Positions 9,809 through 18,551 of a DNA stretch of 64,000 nt are shown here, in pieces. The stretch lies in the NCBI GenBank assembly GCA_013112715.1, contig JABFGB010000002.1, positions 62,001 through 126,000 on the forward strand, in the 5' to 3' direction. The notes beneath the pieces are model-generated. The model did not search any database. It was not told the DNA's origin and saw only the letters and a list, made by a program, of their open reading frames with translations. The stretch comes from Chloroflexota bacterium. Its GTDB lineage: Bacteria > Chloroflexota > Anaerolineae > Aggregatilineales > J027. Every line of letters starts with the position of its first letter. Position 1 is the stretch's first letter. Position numbers and translations under genes: made by a program.

Positions 9809-10168
9809 CTAGGCCCGAAACTGGTTAATAACGGCGATGAGGTCATTCACCGCAATGGGTTTGACAATATGATATTCCGTGCCTGCTTCTTCGCTACGGC
9901 GTTCATATTCTTCAAAATCGTAGGCGGTGATTGAAATAATGGGAGTTTGCAGACCAGCACTTCGTAGATATTCGGCAAATTCAATGCCATCCATCACACC
10001 TGTGCCCAAGTACACATCGGCGACGATCAGATCGAATGCGTCAGATTGTAATTCAGCAATGGCATCTTCAGGGTGGGCGACGGTGATAATTTCATCCCCA
10101 TAGAGTTGAGCAATACGATCAAAGAGTGCGAGGTTGGCGGGGTCATCTTCGAGATACAGAATACGCAT
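9809..10168 (-). CDS. Stand-alone response regulator receiver domain
   Basis: A single CheY-like domain of 119 residues with no output module. The acidic pocket is D8-D9, the expected phospho-acceptor is D51, the switch Thr is T81 and the conserved Lys is K103 (VKP). A ribosome site AGGA lies 7 nt before the ATG. The next gene upstream encodes a free Lrp-type effector domain and the next downstream a GT-C enzyme, all in the same direction with gaps of 8 and 21 nt. No histidine kinase is adjacent, so its phosphodonor must be encoded elsewhere. The output could be protein-protein interaction, but partners are not visible. Confidence 0.88.
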   Translation of the reverse strand: MRILYLEDDPANLALFDRIAQLYGDEIITVAHPEDAIAELQSDAFDLIVADVYLGTGVMDGIEFAEYLRSAGLQTPIISITAYDFEEYERRSEEAGTEYHIVKPIAVNDLIAVINQFRA

Positions 10169-10176
10169 TTGGTGTC

Positions 10177-10470
10177 CTACTTGTTGTTGATTTCTTCATT
10201 TCCGATACTAAAGGCCGCATCAAGGTCCGACTTGGAATAGGCTTTGAAAGCAATCAGGGTTTCAGTGGCAAGGATGCCCTTAATGCCCCGAATCGTTACC
10301 GTGACAATTTCTGCAACGTGTTCATTAGATTCAGTTCGCAAAATGGCGGCGAGATCGTAACGACCCGCGATGGAAAAAACATCCGTAACCCCATCAATGT
10401 CAATAATTTGCTGGGCAACGGGGTTGACCTGCCCACGTTCCACATTGATGAGTACAATTGCATTGACCAT
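10177..10470 (-). CDS. Lrp/AsnC ligand-binding (RAM) domain protein without HTH
   Basis: This 97-residue protein corresponds to the C-terminal effector domain of Lrp/AsnC regulators: an alpha-beta sandwich beginning AIVLINVERG, with VTDVFSIAGRYDL and the IRGIKGILATET element near the effector site. There is no DNA-binding helix-turn-helix in front of it, and the ATG with GAGGGG six nt upstream fixes the start. Stand-alone RAM domains are known in bacteria and archaea; they form oligomers that bind amino acids or similar ligands and may modulate other proteins. It is the first gene of the unit with the receiver-domain gene. Confidence 0.85.
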   Translation of the reverse strand: MVNAIVLINVERGQVNPVAQQIIDIDGVTDVFSIAGRYDLAAILRTESNEHVAEIVTVTIRGIKGILATETLIAFKAYSKSDLDAAFSIGNEEINNK

Positions 10471-10619
10471 TTTGCACCCCTCTAAGATATTTTTGTAAAT
10501 TTCATTTAACTCAATAGTGTAAAACTATGATACCCTCTAGGCGAAGTGGATGCTAGACCAGACGTACCTGATTTGTAGTGAATTTACCGAATTTTTCCTG
10601 AAGAAAGTTACTAGCTGAC

Positions 10620-12167
10620 ATGAAACTGAAACGCCGAATTGTGTTTATCCTCTGTAGTCTGTTGGTGATGACCGCTTCTGCTCATCCTCATGCGATACAG
10701 TCAGATCACAAGCGGCAATCAGAAAATATACTTAAGCCGTTTCAGCCCGTGACAGGGCAATTGGGCGAAGGGTTAGTGTTGGAAGAATGGAAATTTGAGG
10801 GGCAGGCAGGGCAGATTATCTCACTGGTGGCCGAAAAAATCAGCGGTGATTTGGATGTAGTGCTGACGTTGCTAAACCCCAATGCTGAGGTTATCGGCAG
10901 CAACGACAACGCCGCCTTTGAAACAACCGATGCGCGTTTGGAAGCCATATCTTTGGAATTAAACGGTCTATACACCGTTCGGGTGTATCGGGAAGGGGGT
11001 GGTTTTGGGCCAACTTCAGGTGGGTACCGTCTCACCCTCCTTAATGGCTATAGTAATCGAGATGTTGACCGCCGTACCAGTGCTGTTGTAAATTTGCCGG
11101 AAGGCGAATCGCTGGCCCGCGAATCTATTAAAGCCTTGCCTGCTGAGGACTTTTATCTCGAATTGGCAGCGGACTTGCCAGAGGATGTCTATACACTTGA
11201 ATTTCGGTTACGTGAGATACCCCAAAACAGCCGTTACTGGCTATTTCAACTGACTTCGAGTGGTGATTGGGAGTTGAGACTGCTTGATGGGAATAATCGA
11301 GAACTGGCGGGAATCGAAAGCAGTGACCCGCTAGATTTGCCGTTGGGAGAACGGGTGGAGTTCAGTTTTTGGCAAAAGGCCAGCACTATTTTTGTGGCGA
11401 TGAATCAGGTATTGGTGGCTCAATTGGATGCACCAACGGATATGCTGCCTGTGGAAGCAGGGGAAGCGGCGATTTTGCTGCGGGCCGATGCTGACCATGC
11501 TGATAATATTGTGGTGACACTGCGGGAGGTTAATCTCACCAGCCGATTTTATGCTGATGACCCAGCCAAAATGGGCGCGATTGGGCCAAATCAACCGGGT
11601 GAGCGGATTTATGCGTATCAAGGTACACCCCAAGAGATTGTAGATGAACTGCGAGCCGCTGATTTTATCCCAACAGTTGAGGGTGGCGTACAGGCGAAGG
11701 CGGTTGAGGCCTTCATTTTTACGTCGGATGTGGGGTTTAGCGCTTATCCGATGTTAGGTGAAAATCGCTATCAAAACTATGTGTTGGGGTTCAGCGCGGC
11801 CTTACTGGAAGGGCCAAAAGATACAGCGTGCGGCGTCATTTTCCGCCAACAGGATGGTGCAAATTTCGCCACCATGCTATTTACGCCATTGGGCCAAGTC
11901 TACTTCATTCATTATCGGGATGGTGAGGCCGCCCCGGATGGATTGGCGATTGAATCTCCCGCGATTCTGCCCGGCCTCAATCAAAGTAATTGGTTCACGA
12001 TTGTGGCAAATGGTGAACAGGGCAGTTTGTTTGTCAATGGACGGTTGGTAGGACAGATTCAATTAAGAGCTACAGCGGGGACGTTCGCGGTGCATATTGT
12101 GATTTCAACCCCGCAACAAGCCTACTGTCGTCTGCAAAATGTTTGGATGTGGACGCTGGGCCGATAG
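10620..12167 (+). CDS. Secreted PPC-domain protein with lectin-like beta-sandwich regions
   Basis: A 515-residue exported protein. Residues 1-22 form a signal peptide (KLKRR, then a hydrophobic core ending at SAHPHA). Residues of about 40-142 match the bacterial pre-peptidase C-terminal (PPC) fold, with DLDVVLTLLNPN and the closing GGYRLTL strand. The rest has two stretches that look like concanavalin/laminin-G type sandwiches, each with a hydrophobic core strand plus a final VFVNG-like turn (about 230-310 and 370-512), such as GSLFVNGRLVGQI. PPC domains usually accompany secreted enzymes, but no catalytic motif is seen here. It is monocistronic, divergent from the Lrp-type gene and convergent with phoU. 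A binding or surface role is only a guess. Confidence 0.7.
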   Translation: MKLKRRIVFILCSLLVMTASAHPHAIQSDHKRQSENILKPFQPVTGQLGEGLVLEEWKFEGQAGQIISLVAEKISGDLDVVLTLLNPNAEVIGSNDNAAFETTDARLEAISLELNGLYTVRVYREGGGFGPTSGGYRLTLLNGYSNRDVDRRTSAVVNLPEGESLARESIKALPAEDFYLELAADLPEDVYTLEFRLREIPQNSRYWLFQLTSSGDWELRLLDGNNRELAGIESSDPLDLPLGERVEFSFWQKASTIFVAMNQVLVAQLDAPTDMLPVEAGEAAILLRADADHADNIVVTLREVNLTSRFYADDPAKMGAIGPNQPGERIYAYQGTPQEIVDELRAADFIPTVEGGVQAKAVEAFIFTSDVGFSAYPMLGENRYQNYVLGFSAALLEGPKDTACGVIFRQQDGANFATMLFTPLGQVYFIHYRDGEAAPDGLAIESPAILPGLNQSNWFTIVANGEQGSLFVNGRLVGQIQLRATAGTFAVHIVISTPQQAYCRLQNVWMWTLGR

Positions 12168-12258
12168 ATAAAAAGTGGAATAGTCGCTTGGCCTACGTTC
12201 CATAGCCATTGATTGGCTGGTAGCCGCGCACATAATCATAAATCCGCGTCAGAACAAT

Positions 12259-12295
12259 CTCAGTTTTGGATAGCTCCAGACTATTCAAAACTGAG
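12259..12295. repeat. 15-bp inverted repeat between convergent genes
   Basis: Arms CTCAGTTTTGGATAG (12259-12273) and CTATTCAAAACTGAG (12281-12295) pair over 15 bp with one G:U in the plus-strand RNA and a 7-nt loop. It lies 17 nt beyond the phoU stop and 92 nt beyond the stop of the plus-strand gene. There is no T-run on either side, so it is not a classical intrinsic terminator, but its place suits bidirectional 3' end formation. Confidence 0.5.
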
Positions 12296-12311
12296 GTCAA
12301 CCATGCACTGT

Positions 12312-12980
12312 CTAATCTTCTTCGTTTTGACGGACATTGCCCGTCACCATAAACAGCACCCGTTCACAAATATTGGTGATGCGATCAGCAATACGCTCCA
12401 TATTGTGCGAGACCCATAATAAATAGGTGGCGCGATTGATGTTGCGAGCGTCTTGGAGCATATAGGTGAGCAGTTCCCGATAGACCTGCTTGTCCAATTC
12501 ATCTACTTCATTGTCGCGTTCCACCACTATGGCAGCTAGTTCGGTGTTGGCATCCATATAGGCCGTGATACCATCCCTCAGCATCTCGCGGGAGATTTCG
12601 GCCATGCGTGGAATGTCTACTAAAGGCTTCAAGGGCGATTCTTTGGCGAGTTCCACGCATAATTTGGCAATACCCGCCGCGTGATCGGCCATACGCTCTA
12701 ATTCCACCGCAATATGAATGGCAACGACCACCTTGCGCATATCGCGGGCAGCCGGAGCTTGCAGCGCCAGAACTTTATAGGCCTCTTCCTCGACTATATA
12801 CCGTAAATCATTGATTTTTTGATCATCCGCAATCACTTGCCGGGCCAGTTCAATATTCTGCGTGCGCAGCGATTGGATGCAACGATCAATGGCTTTATCA
12901 GTGAGATCGCTCATCCGTAAAATATTGTCGCGTAGTTCGTTTTCTTCTTGATCTAAGATCGTTCGATTTGGCAAGACCAT
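12312..12980 (-). CDS. phoU: Phosphate signalling protein PhoU
   Basis: A helical protein of two PhoU repeats. Each repeat carries the conserved acidic/arginine element that binds metal clusters: ELERMADHA in the first and NMERIADRI in the second. By family knowledge PhoU couples the Pst transporter to the PhoR kinase and keeps the Pho response off when phosphate is plentiful. It is the last gene of the pst operon, 25 nt after arsC. The ATG at 12980 (222 aa) is preferred because GGAGGGGG lies 11 nt upstream. An in-frame ATG at 13001 would place that purine run inside the coding region and has no ribosome site of its own. Confidence 0.93.
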   Translation of the reverse strand: MVLPNRTILDQEENELRDNILRMSDLTDKAIDRCIQSLRTQNIELARQVIADDQKINDLRYIVEEEAYKVLALQAPAARDMRKVVVAIHIAVELERMADHAAGIAKLCVELAKESPLKPLVDIPRMAEISREMLRDGITAYMDANTELAAIVVERDNEVDELDKQVYRELLTYMLQDARNINRATYLLWVSHNMERIADRITNICERVLFMVTGNVRQNEED

Positions 12981-13005
12981 AGTCCCTTCGTCCCCCTCCA
13001 TTTTA

Positions 13006-13437
13006 CTATGGATTAAAGTTTTTTAACCACTGCAAAACTTGTGCTTGAAGCTCGTCCCGCACCCGACGGAAAACGGCTAGGGTGTCTTCCGGTGAACCCA
13101 CAAAAGCAGCCGGGTCATCGAAGCCAATATGCTGCCTATGGCCCTTGCCAAGCCAGATAGGACAGTTCTCGGCGGCGTTATCACAAACGGTGATGACCAC
13201 ATCAAAGGTGTGGCCTTTGAAAGCATCGGTATGTTTTGGGATGTTATGCGAAATATCGAGGCCGATTTCTCCCATCACCTGAATTGCCAATGGGTGAACC
13301 TGTGAGGCCGGGTTGGTTCCGGCAGAAAAGGCTTGCCAAGACCCGCGCAGATGTCCGTTGACAAGCCCCTCGGCCATTTGGCTGCGACATGAATTCCCCG
13401 TGCAAAGGAACAAGACTGTTTTGGGGGAAGTTGCCAT
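13006..13437 (-). CDS. arsC: Arsenate reductase, thioredoxin-coupled LMW-PTP type
   Basis: A 143-residue protein with the phosphatase loop CTGNSCRS (C12 to S19) and the redox pair C85 and C92 in TVCDNAAENCP. This is the same Cys arrangement as staphylococcal pI258 ArsC, where the nucleophilic Cys attacks arsenate and the other two relay the disulfide to thioredoxin. That pattern separates it from plain low-molecular-weight tyrosine phosphatases. The ATG overlaps the pstB stop by one base (TGATG), so it is translationally coupled to phosphate import, and phoU follows. No arsenite exporter or ArsR is visible in the window. Placement suggests protection against arsenate taken up through Pst. Confidence 0.9.
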   Translation of the reverse strand: MATSPKTVLFLCTGNSCRSQMAEGLVNGHLRGSWQAFSAGTNPASQVHPLAIQVMGEIGLDISHNIPKHTDAFKGHTFDVVITVCDNAAENCPIWLGKGHRQHIGFDDPAAFVGSPEDTLAVFRRVRDELQAQVLQWLKNFNP

Positions 13438-14219
13438 CAGCCAAATCGCCCTGTAATGTAATCTTCGGTGCGTGAATCGGCGGGTTGGGTGAAAATTCGG
13501 TCAGTCTGATTGAATTCAATCAATTCCCCCGCACGTTCTTGACCCATCAGCATAAAGGCAGTGTAGTCAGAAACACGCGCTGCCTGCTGCATGTTGTGGG
13601 TTACGATGATGATGGTGTAATTCTCTTTCAGTTCGCGCATCAGTTCTTCAATACGCAACGTGGCGATGGGGTCAAGGGCCGAACAGGGTTCGTCCATGAG
13701 GATAATCTCTGGCTCAACGGCGAGAGTGCGGGCAATACACAAGCGCTGTTGCTGTCCACCGGACAAGGCTAGACCTGATTTTTTGAGGTTATCTTTGACA
13801 TCATCCCAGAGGGCGGCTTGACGCAGGCTTTTTTCTACGATTTCCGCCAATATCTTCTTGTTACGCTGGCCCAGAATGCGCGGCCCATAGGCAATGTTGT
13901 CAAAGATGGACTTGGGGAAGGGATTGGGTTTCTGAAATACCATCCCGATGCGGCGGCGCACTTCAACTGGGTCAACATCTTTACCATAAAGGTTCTTGCC
14001 CCGATACAAAACTTCACCATCGGCGCGACTGCCTAGTACAAGATCGTTCATACGATTGAACGAACGCAGCAGGGTGCTTTTTCCACAACCAGATGGCCCG
14101 ATTAATGCCGTAATCTTGTTTGATTCGATTTGCATCGAGACATTCCGTACCGCCCGAAAATTTCCATAGAAGATATTGAGATTACGAGCTTCAAGAGCGT
14201 ATTTGCCATTAGAAGTCAT
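13437..14219 (-). CDS. pstB: Phosphate ABC transporter ATP-binding protein PstB
   Basis: A 260-residue ATPase with Walker A GPSGCGKS (41-48), the Q-loop in FQKPNPFP (diagnostic for PstB), signature LSGGQQQR, Walker B ILMDEP and the switch His in VTHNMQ. It powers high-affinity phosphate import with PstC and PstA. The ATG at 14219 is chosen because it lies 4 nt after the pstA stop and the coding part begins with typical PstB sequence. The frame is open upstream to 14273 without conserved residues. It overlaps arsC by one base. PstB is also needed for phosphate sensing through PhoU. Confidence 0.96.
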   Translation of the reverse strand: MTSNGKYALEARNLNIFYGNFRAVRNVSMQIESNKITALIGPSGCGKSTLLRSFNRMNDLVLGSRADGEVLYRGKNLYGKDVDPVEVRRRIGMVFQKPNPFPKSIFDNIAYGPRILGQRNKKILAEIVEKSLRQAALWDDVKDNLKKSGLALSGGQQQRLCIARTLAVEPEIILMDEPCSALDPIATLRIEELMRELKENYTIIIVTHNMQQAARVSDYTAFMLMGQERAGELIEFNQTDRIFTQPADSRTEDYITGRFG

Positions 14220-14223
14220 GATT

Positions 14224-15714
14224 TTACACTGCTCTCTTACTAAAACGATTACGCAAAATGACGGCGGCGGCATTCAAACTCAGTAGAATTGCCAGCAACA
14301 GCAATATCCCGGCGGCTGCCACGTTACGGAATTGGGCTTGGGGCTGGGTAATCAGCGCAAAAATCTGGAGCGGCAGTACCGTAAAGCGAGAGAACGGCCC
14401 ACTGGGGTCTACTGTGATACGGGTGATGGAACCGACCACCACCAAAACGGCGGTTTCGCCAAAGGCACGGGAAATTGCCAAAATTGTGCCTGTCAGAATA
14501 CCGGGCATCGCGTTTGGCAGCACATGATTCCAAACGGTCTGCCATTTGGTTGCCCCAAGGCCATAGCTGGCTTGGCGCAGCGAATCGGGCACGGCGCGAA
14601 TCGCTTCTTGAGCATTGATGATAATCACAGGCAAAATCAGCAGGGCCATTGTTAGCGAGGCTGACAGAATGGTACGCCCGTTGGCGGTATCCCCCCCCGC
14701 ACCCAATCCAAAGGCGGAACCACTGGTAATTTTTTCTAGGGCACGCACAAATAGGGCTAACCCCAAAATCCCGTAGATGATGGAGGGAACGCCTGCTAGG
14801 TTGTCAATGTTGGTTTGAATGACACGGGCGATTGGGCCGCCTCTGGAATATTCTTGGAGGTAGATGGCAGCACCTACCCCCAGTGGTAAAGCAATGAGAA
14901 TGGTTAGGGCGATCATCCAGATTGAGCCGATAATCGCGGTTCGCAGACCAGCATCTTCGGGGCGGCTGAGATCAATGGTTTCGGTCAACAGATGCCATTG
15001 AATCCATGAGCGAAATTCAGGTTCGGAGACTTCCAGTGTGGGGTCGTCTTTCTCCACCCGCAGACGTGCTTCGGCTTCGGCGATTTCCGCGTCAATGGTG
15101 TCCCGATCCAATAGGTATTGGTCAATCGGCCAACTATCCACAATCAGCGGTTGAACCACTTTTTCGATGACGAAATCATAGAGACCACTTTGATCGAGGT
15201 TTTCCTCAATGATGGCGGCGTAATCGGCGACTTGCAGGCGAATAATGGATTGTTCGGCGAGGGCGCTTGGATATGCCTTGCCCTTGTCTTCAAAGATTTC
15301 GCGCACCGTGACAGTTTCTTTGGCGCGTTCACGGTCGGCGATTGAATCCTGTTCGTTGATACTAAGGCCCAAAACATCTTGGAAGACAATTGTGCGAAGG
15401 TCATTGCGACCCGTGCGAATTCCTGTGTAATAGGTCTCGATGATGTTCCCTAATTCCTCTTTAGAGAGGTCTTCGAGGGGTTTGTCGGAAAGGGTAGCGG
15501 GGTTTACTTGGTCATAAATTGCGACATAGGTAAAGGCTTGGCGCACGATGCTGAAGAACAGCATCAATAGGCTGAACATTGCCAAGATAATTGAGAAAAG
15601 GAAAACATATTGCCAGAACTTGGCTTGACGGTTGCGACGGCGGATGTTCTTCTTCATCTGCTGTTCGTTGGGCAGAAATTGCGTGGTTTGGGTTGTGTTT
15701 TCGGGAAGGCTCAT
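14224..15714 (-). CDS. pstA: Phosphate ABC transporter permease PstA with large outer insert
   Basis: The C-terminal 240 residues are a standard PstA permease: membrane segments, the [15 protein letters not shown] loop and the [20 protein letters not shown] coupling stretch that contacts PstB. The N terminus has one membrane segment (about residues 33-58 from this start) followed by roughly 180 residues of soluble, charged sequence before the core, making it 496 residues against some 280-300 in Escherichia coli. This insert should face outside. The ATG at 15714 is preferred since it lies 2 nt after the pstC stop; an upstream start at 15741 would overlap pstC by 25 nt. Transport of phosphate is by family assignment. 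Confidence 0.92.
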   Translation of the reverse strand: MSLPENTTQTTQFLPNEQQMKKNIRRRNRQAKFWQYVFLFSIILAMFSLLMLFFSIVRQAFTYVAIYDQVNPATLSDKPLEDLSKEELGNIIETYYTGIRTGRNDLRTIVFQDVLGLSINEQDSIADRERAKETVTVREIFEDKGKAYPSALAEQSIIRLQVADYAAIIEENLDQSGLYDFVIEKVVQPLIVDSWPIDQYLLDRDTIDAEIAEAEARLRVEKDDPTLEVSEPEFRSWIQWHLLTETIDLSRPEDAGLRTAIIGSIWMIALTILIALPLGVGAAIYLQEYSRGGPIARVIQTNIDNLAGVPSIIYGILGLALFVRALEKITSGSAFGLGAGGDTANGRTILSASLTMALLILPVIIINAQEAIRAVPDSLRQASYGLGATKWQTVWNHVLPNAMPGILTGTILAISRAFGETAVLVVVGSITRITVDPSGPFSRFTVLPLQIFALITQPQAQFRNVAAAGILLLLAILLSLNAAAVILRNRFSKRAV

Positions 15715-15716
15715 GA

Positions 15717-16937
15717 TTAATCGTATTCCTCTCTCAACCATGACGCGACCTGACGACTAATGATGTTAAGTACCAAAGTCACCACAAAGAGAGTCAAGCC
15801 AATGGCAAAGAGACTGTTGTAGTCAATAGTGGCGCGGGATAGGTCACCAGTGCTGATGCGGACGATATGCCCAGTCATGGTTTCGGCGGCCTCAAGGGGG
15901 TTGAAGGTGAAATAGGGGCGGGCACCAGCGGCGATTGCCACAATCATGGTTTCACCAACCGCGCGAGAAATCCCCAAAATGAAAGCTGCGACGATCCCGG
16001 AAATGCCTGCTGGCAAAACGACCTTCGTCGAAGTTTCGAGTTTGGTTGATCCTAATCCATAGGCAGCTTCACGTAAGGAACGTGGTACAGCGCGGAGGGC
16101 ATCTTCACTCATGGAGGCGATGGTGGGTAGAATCATAATACCCATTACCAGTCCTGCCGAAAGCATGTTGTAGACCCCTAAGTTTGTTTTGCCGATAATC
16201 CCCTGCAAGATAGGGGTGATAAAGGTGAGGGCAAAGTAACCATAGACTACGGTTGGGACACCTGCCAAAACTTCAAGGATGGGTTTGAGACGATTGCGAA
16301 CGCTCTCCGAGGCATATTCGCTGAGGTATATAGCGGCTCCTACCCCAAGCGGAAGGGCGACAGCCATCGCAAGCAAAGATATAGTGAGAGTTGCACTGAC
16401 CAATGCCAGCACCCCAAATTGACCAATATGCGGCTGCCACTTTGTCCCCGTTAGGAATTCAATCGGCGAGATGGTATCGCCCTCTTCTTGAATATGCGTG
16501 CCAATGGGGTGGAGAAGCCGATTTGTTTCTTCAAGCCCGCGTTCGACGGTGACTATATCGCCTTCGACGGAGATTACACGCATAACCTCATTATCTAGAC
16601 GAATTTTGGCATCCACTGGAACTTTGGCACCTGTTCCGGTTGGGAGTGTTAGGGTGGTTGCTTCAATACTGGTTTCGGTAGCTAGGGCGATAATCTTCTC
16701 GTTATCATCCCGAATTTCATGCCAAGTGGGGGTGCGGAAAAAGAGTAGCGCCTCATTCCCCAAGACCACCACAATCGCAATTGACGTTAGGATAGAAATT
16801 GCCCCTGAGAAGAATAGGAAGGCTTGAATAACGGTTTCGCCAAGTCGTGTCTTTTTTCTCAGGTCAAGCTGTTCTTCAGCAGTTCGGGTCACAACAGGGG
16901 TGGGTTGTTCTGTTGCCACCGCTTGCTGATTTGCCAT
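15717..16937 (-). CDS. pstC: Phosphate ABC transporter permease PstC with outer insert
   Basis: A 406-residue permease. The core has [15 protein letters not shown], the GVPTVVYGYFAL loop and the EDALRAVPRSLREAAYGLGST coupling element. A first membrane segment at about 36-60 is followed by roughly 90 soluble residues rich in beta-prone repeats (TLPTGTGAKVPV, VISVEGDIVTVERG) before the permease core, an insertion absent from the classic proteins. The start has GGAGG about 5 nt upstream (ggagggttaa). It is separated from pstS by 142 nt containing a hairpin, and from pstA by 2 nt. Confidence 0.94.
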   Translation of the reverse strand: MANQQAVATEQPTPVVTRTAEEQLDLRKKTRLGETVIQAFLFFSGAISILTSIAIVVVLGNEALLFFRTPTWHEIRDDNEKIIALATETSIEATTLTLPTGTGAKVPVDAKIRLDNEVMRVISVEGDIVTVERGLEETNRLLHPIGTHIQEEGDTISPIEFLTGTKWQPHIGQFGVLALVSATLTISLLAMAVALPLGVGAAIYLSEYASESVRNRLKPILEVLAGVPTVVYGYFALTFITPILQGIIGKTNLGVYNMLSAGLVMGIMILPTIASMSEDALRAVPRSLREAAYGLGSTKLETSTKVVLPAGISGIVAAFILGISRAVGETMIVAIAAGARPYFTFNPLEAAETMTGHIVRISTGDLSRATIDYNSLFAIGLTLFVVTLVLNIISRQVASWLREEYD

Positions 16938-17017
16938 TTAACCCTCCTTGAGCTTTGAGTAATTCATAAAAACAAAAGATTAAGGTCTGCTAAAAGATAA
17001 ATATTCACTTTGCGGCG

Positions 17018-17053
17018 ACAAAGGGAAGAGGCGATCTTACCCCTTCCCTCTGT
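17018..17053 (-). promoter_or_regulatory. Hairpin between pstS and pstC
   Basis: On the transcribed minus strand, ACAGAGGGAAGGGG pairs with CCTCTTCCCTTTGT over 14 bp including two G:U pairs, with an 8-nt loop. No U-run follows, so it resembles a processing or RNA-stabilising hairpin that would allow more PstS than membrane components, as is usual for ABC transporters. Confidence 0.5.
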
Positions 17054-17079
17054 ATTTCAAAACTTGCTTATCGTTCGGA

Positions 17080-18462
17080 TTACATCATCGCGGCATACAG
17101 CGCCACATACAGGTTCAGTTTGGCAACGCTGAGGGTAGCATTGGAGGCCGGGAAGTAACCCACGACACCGATGATGTCATCAACATTGGTCAGGTAGAAG
17201 CTGATGAAATCAGCAACCTGAGCCTTTTCAGCCAGAATTTCGGCAGCGGAATAGATGTAGAGCGGACGAGCCAGCGGATAGGCGCCGTCTTCGGCGGTTA
17301 TGGCGGTGGGTTCAACACCTTCGATATTCAAAATTTTCAGGGCGCCAGCGTTGGCAACATAGTAGGCATAACCGAAGTAGCCAATGCCACCGGGGTTGCC
17401 TTCGACACCCTGAACCAACACATTGTCGTCTTCGCTGAATTGTGGGTTAGCACCGATGATGGGGGCATCGTCAGCTTCGAAGACTTCTTCAACGAAGTAG
17501 TCAAAGGTACCGCTGTCGGTGCCGGGGCTGAAGAGGCTGATTGCAACATCACCGCAGGCGGGGTTGATTTCGCTCCAGTTGGTCACGGTAGCGGAGTAGA
17601 TCAGATTGAGTTGTTCAATCGTCAGATCGGCCACACATTCCAGAGCAGGATTCACGACCACGGCCAGAGCATCGGTACCCACGCGGAATTCAATGGCGGT
17701 GCGGCCAATGTTGGTGCAGTTGTCAATTTCTTCTTGCTTGATTGCACGGCTGGCATTGGAGATGTCGGTTTCCCCATTCAGGCAGAAACGTTCAAAACCA
17801 GCACCGGTGCCGACACTGTCAACGGTCAATGTGCCGATGTAACCACTGGCTTCAAAGGCTTCGGCAACGGCAGTAGACAGGGGGAACACGGTGGAGCTAC
17901 CAGCGGTCACGATGTCACCTTCGGTCAGCAGTGGGTCAACATCAGCTAGGGGAACGAGAATGCCATCAATTGCGTGAATGACACCATTTGAGGCCGTTAG
18001 GTCAGCAGTCACAACTTTGGCGTTGCCATCCAGCACCACCGCATCGTCTACGACGGCGACGTTGATACCTTCACCTTGTACGGTTGCCGCTTGTTGACCA
18101 TCCAGCGCCACCACATCAGCGGCCAGCAGATTGCCGGGAACAACATGGTAGGTCAGGATAGAGGTCAGCAGTGCCGGATCAGCCAGCAGTGCCGCAACGG
18201 TTTCGGCGGGCAGGACGGCGAAAACTTCATCGCTGGGGGCAAAAATGGTGAATGGGCCTTCGCCATTGAGTGTTTCTGTTAAACCAGCGGCTTCGACGGC
18301 GGCCAACAGAGTGGTGAAATTACCAGCGTCGGCGGCAACTTCTAGCAAGGTGCCCGATTCTTGGGCTTGAACGGTCTTGGTGTCGCGGCTGGGGGCGGCG
18401 ACGAGGGCCACGACAAGGGTCACGGCCAATAGAGCCAACAAAAGACTACGAGTACGCTGCAT
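17080..18462 (-). CDS. pstS: Fasciclin domain fused to PstS-type phosphate-binding protein
   Basis: A 460-residue exported protein. Residues 1-34 form a signal peptide (RTRS, hydrophobic core, cut near VQAQ). Residues 37-171 are one fasciclin (FAS1) domain with FTIFAPSDEVF, YHVVPG and the closing NGVIHAIDGIL. From residue 183 on it is a PstS-like periplasmic binding protein: the phosphate-loop motif GSSTVFP (188-194), GTGAGFERF and ISNASRAI. The ATG at 18462 has GGAGG 11 nt upstream; the frame is open to 18507 without signal-like sequence. FAS1 domains mediate adhesion or matrix contacts in other proteins, so the fusion may tether the binding protein to the cell surface. It is first in the pst transcript, behind Pho-box-like repeats. 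Confidence 0.92.
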   Translation of the reverse strand: MQRTRSLLLALLAVTLVVALVAAPSRDTKTVQAQESGTLLEVAADAGNFTTLLAAVEAAGLTETLNGEGPFTIFAPSDEVFAVLPAETVAALLADPALLTSILTYHVVPGNLLAADVVALDGQQAATVQGEGINVAVVDDAVVLDGNAKVVTADLTASNGVIHAIDGILVPLADVDPLLTEGDIVTAGSSTVFPLSTAVAEAFEASGYIGTLTVDSVGTGAGFERFCLNGETDISNASRAIKQEEIDNCTNIGRTAIEFRVGTDALAVVVNPALECVADLTIEQLNLIYSATVTNWSEINPACGDVAISLFSPGTDSGTFDYFVEEVFEADDAPIIGANPQFSEDDNVLVQGVEGNPGGIGYFGYAYYVANAGALKILNIEGVEPTAITAEDGAYPLARPLYIYSAAEILAEKAQVADFISFYLTNVDDIIGVVGYFPASNATLSVAKLNLYVALYAAMM

Positions 18463-18551
18463 ATTTAAAATGTCCTCCACATTTGAAAATTGCAAAAACA
18501 GCTTCATTCCTCACGGGGAGGCTATCTTAAAGGATGGAGATAAAAGACGCT

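Noticed and set aside
12312-16937. Arsenic resistance island
   Set aside because: Only arsC is present; no arsR, arsB/acr3 or arsA, and the surrounding genes are a normal pst operon.
17440-17949. A 169-codon plus-strand frame opposite the pstS gene
   Set aside because: It lies fully inside the strongly supported fasciclin-PstS gene on the other strand, has no ribosome site and only mirrors that gene's codon pattern.
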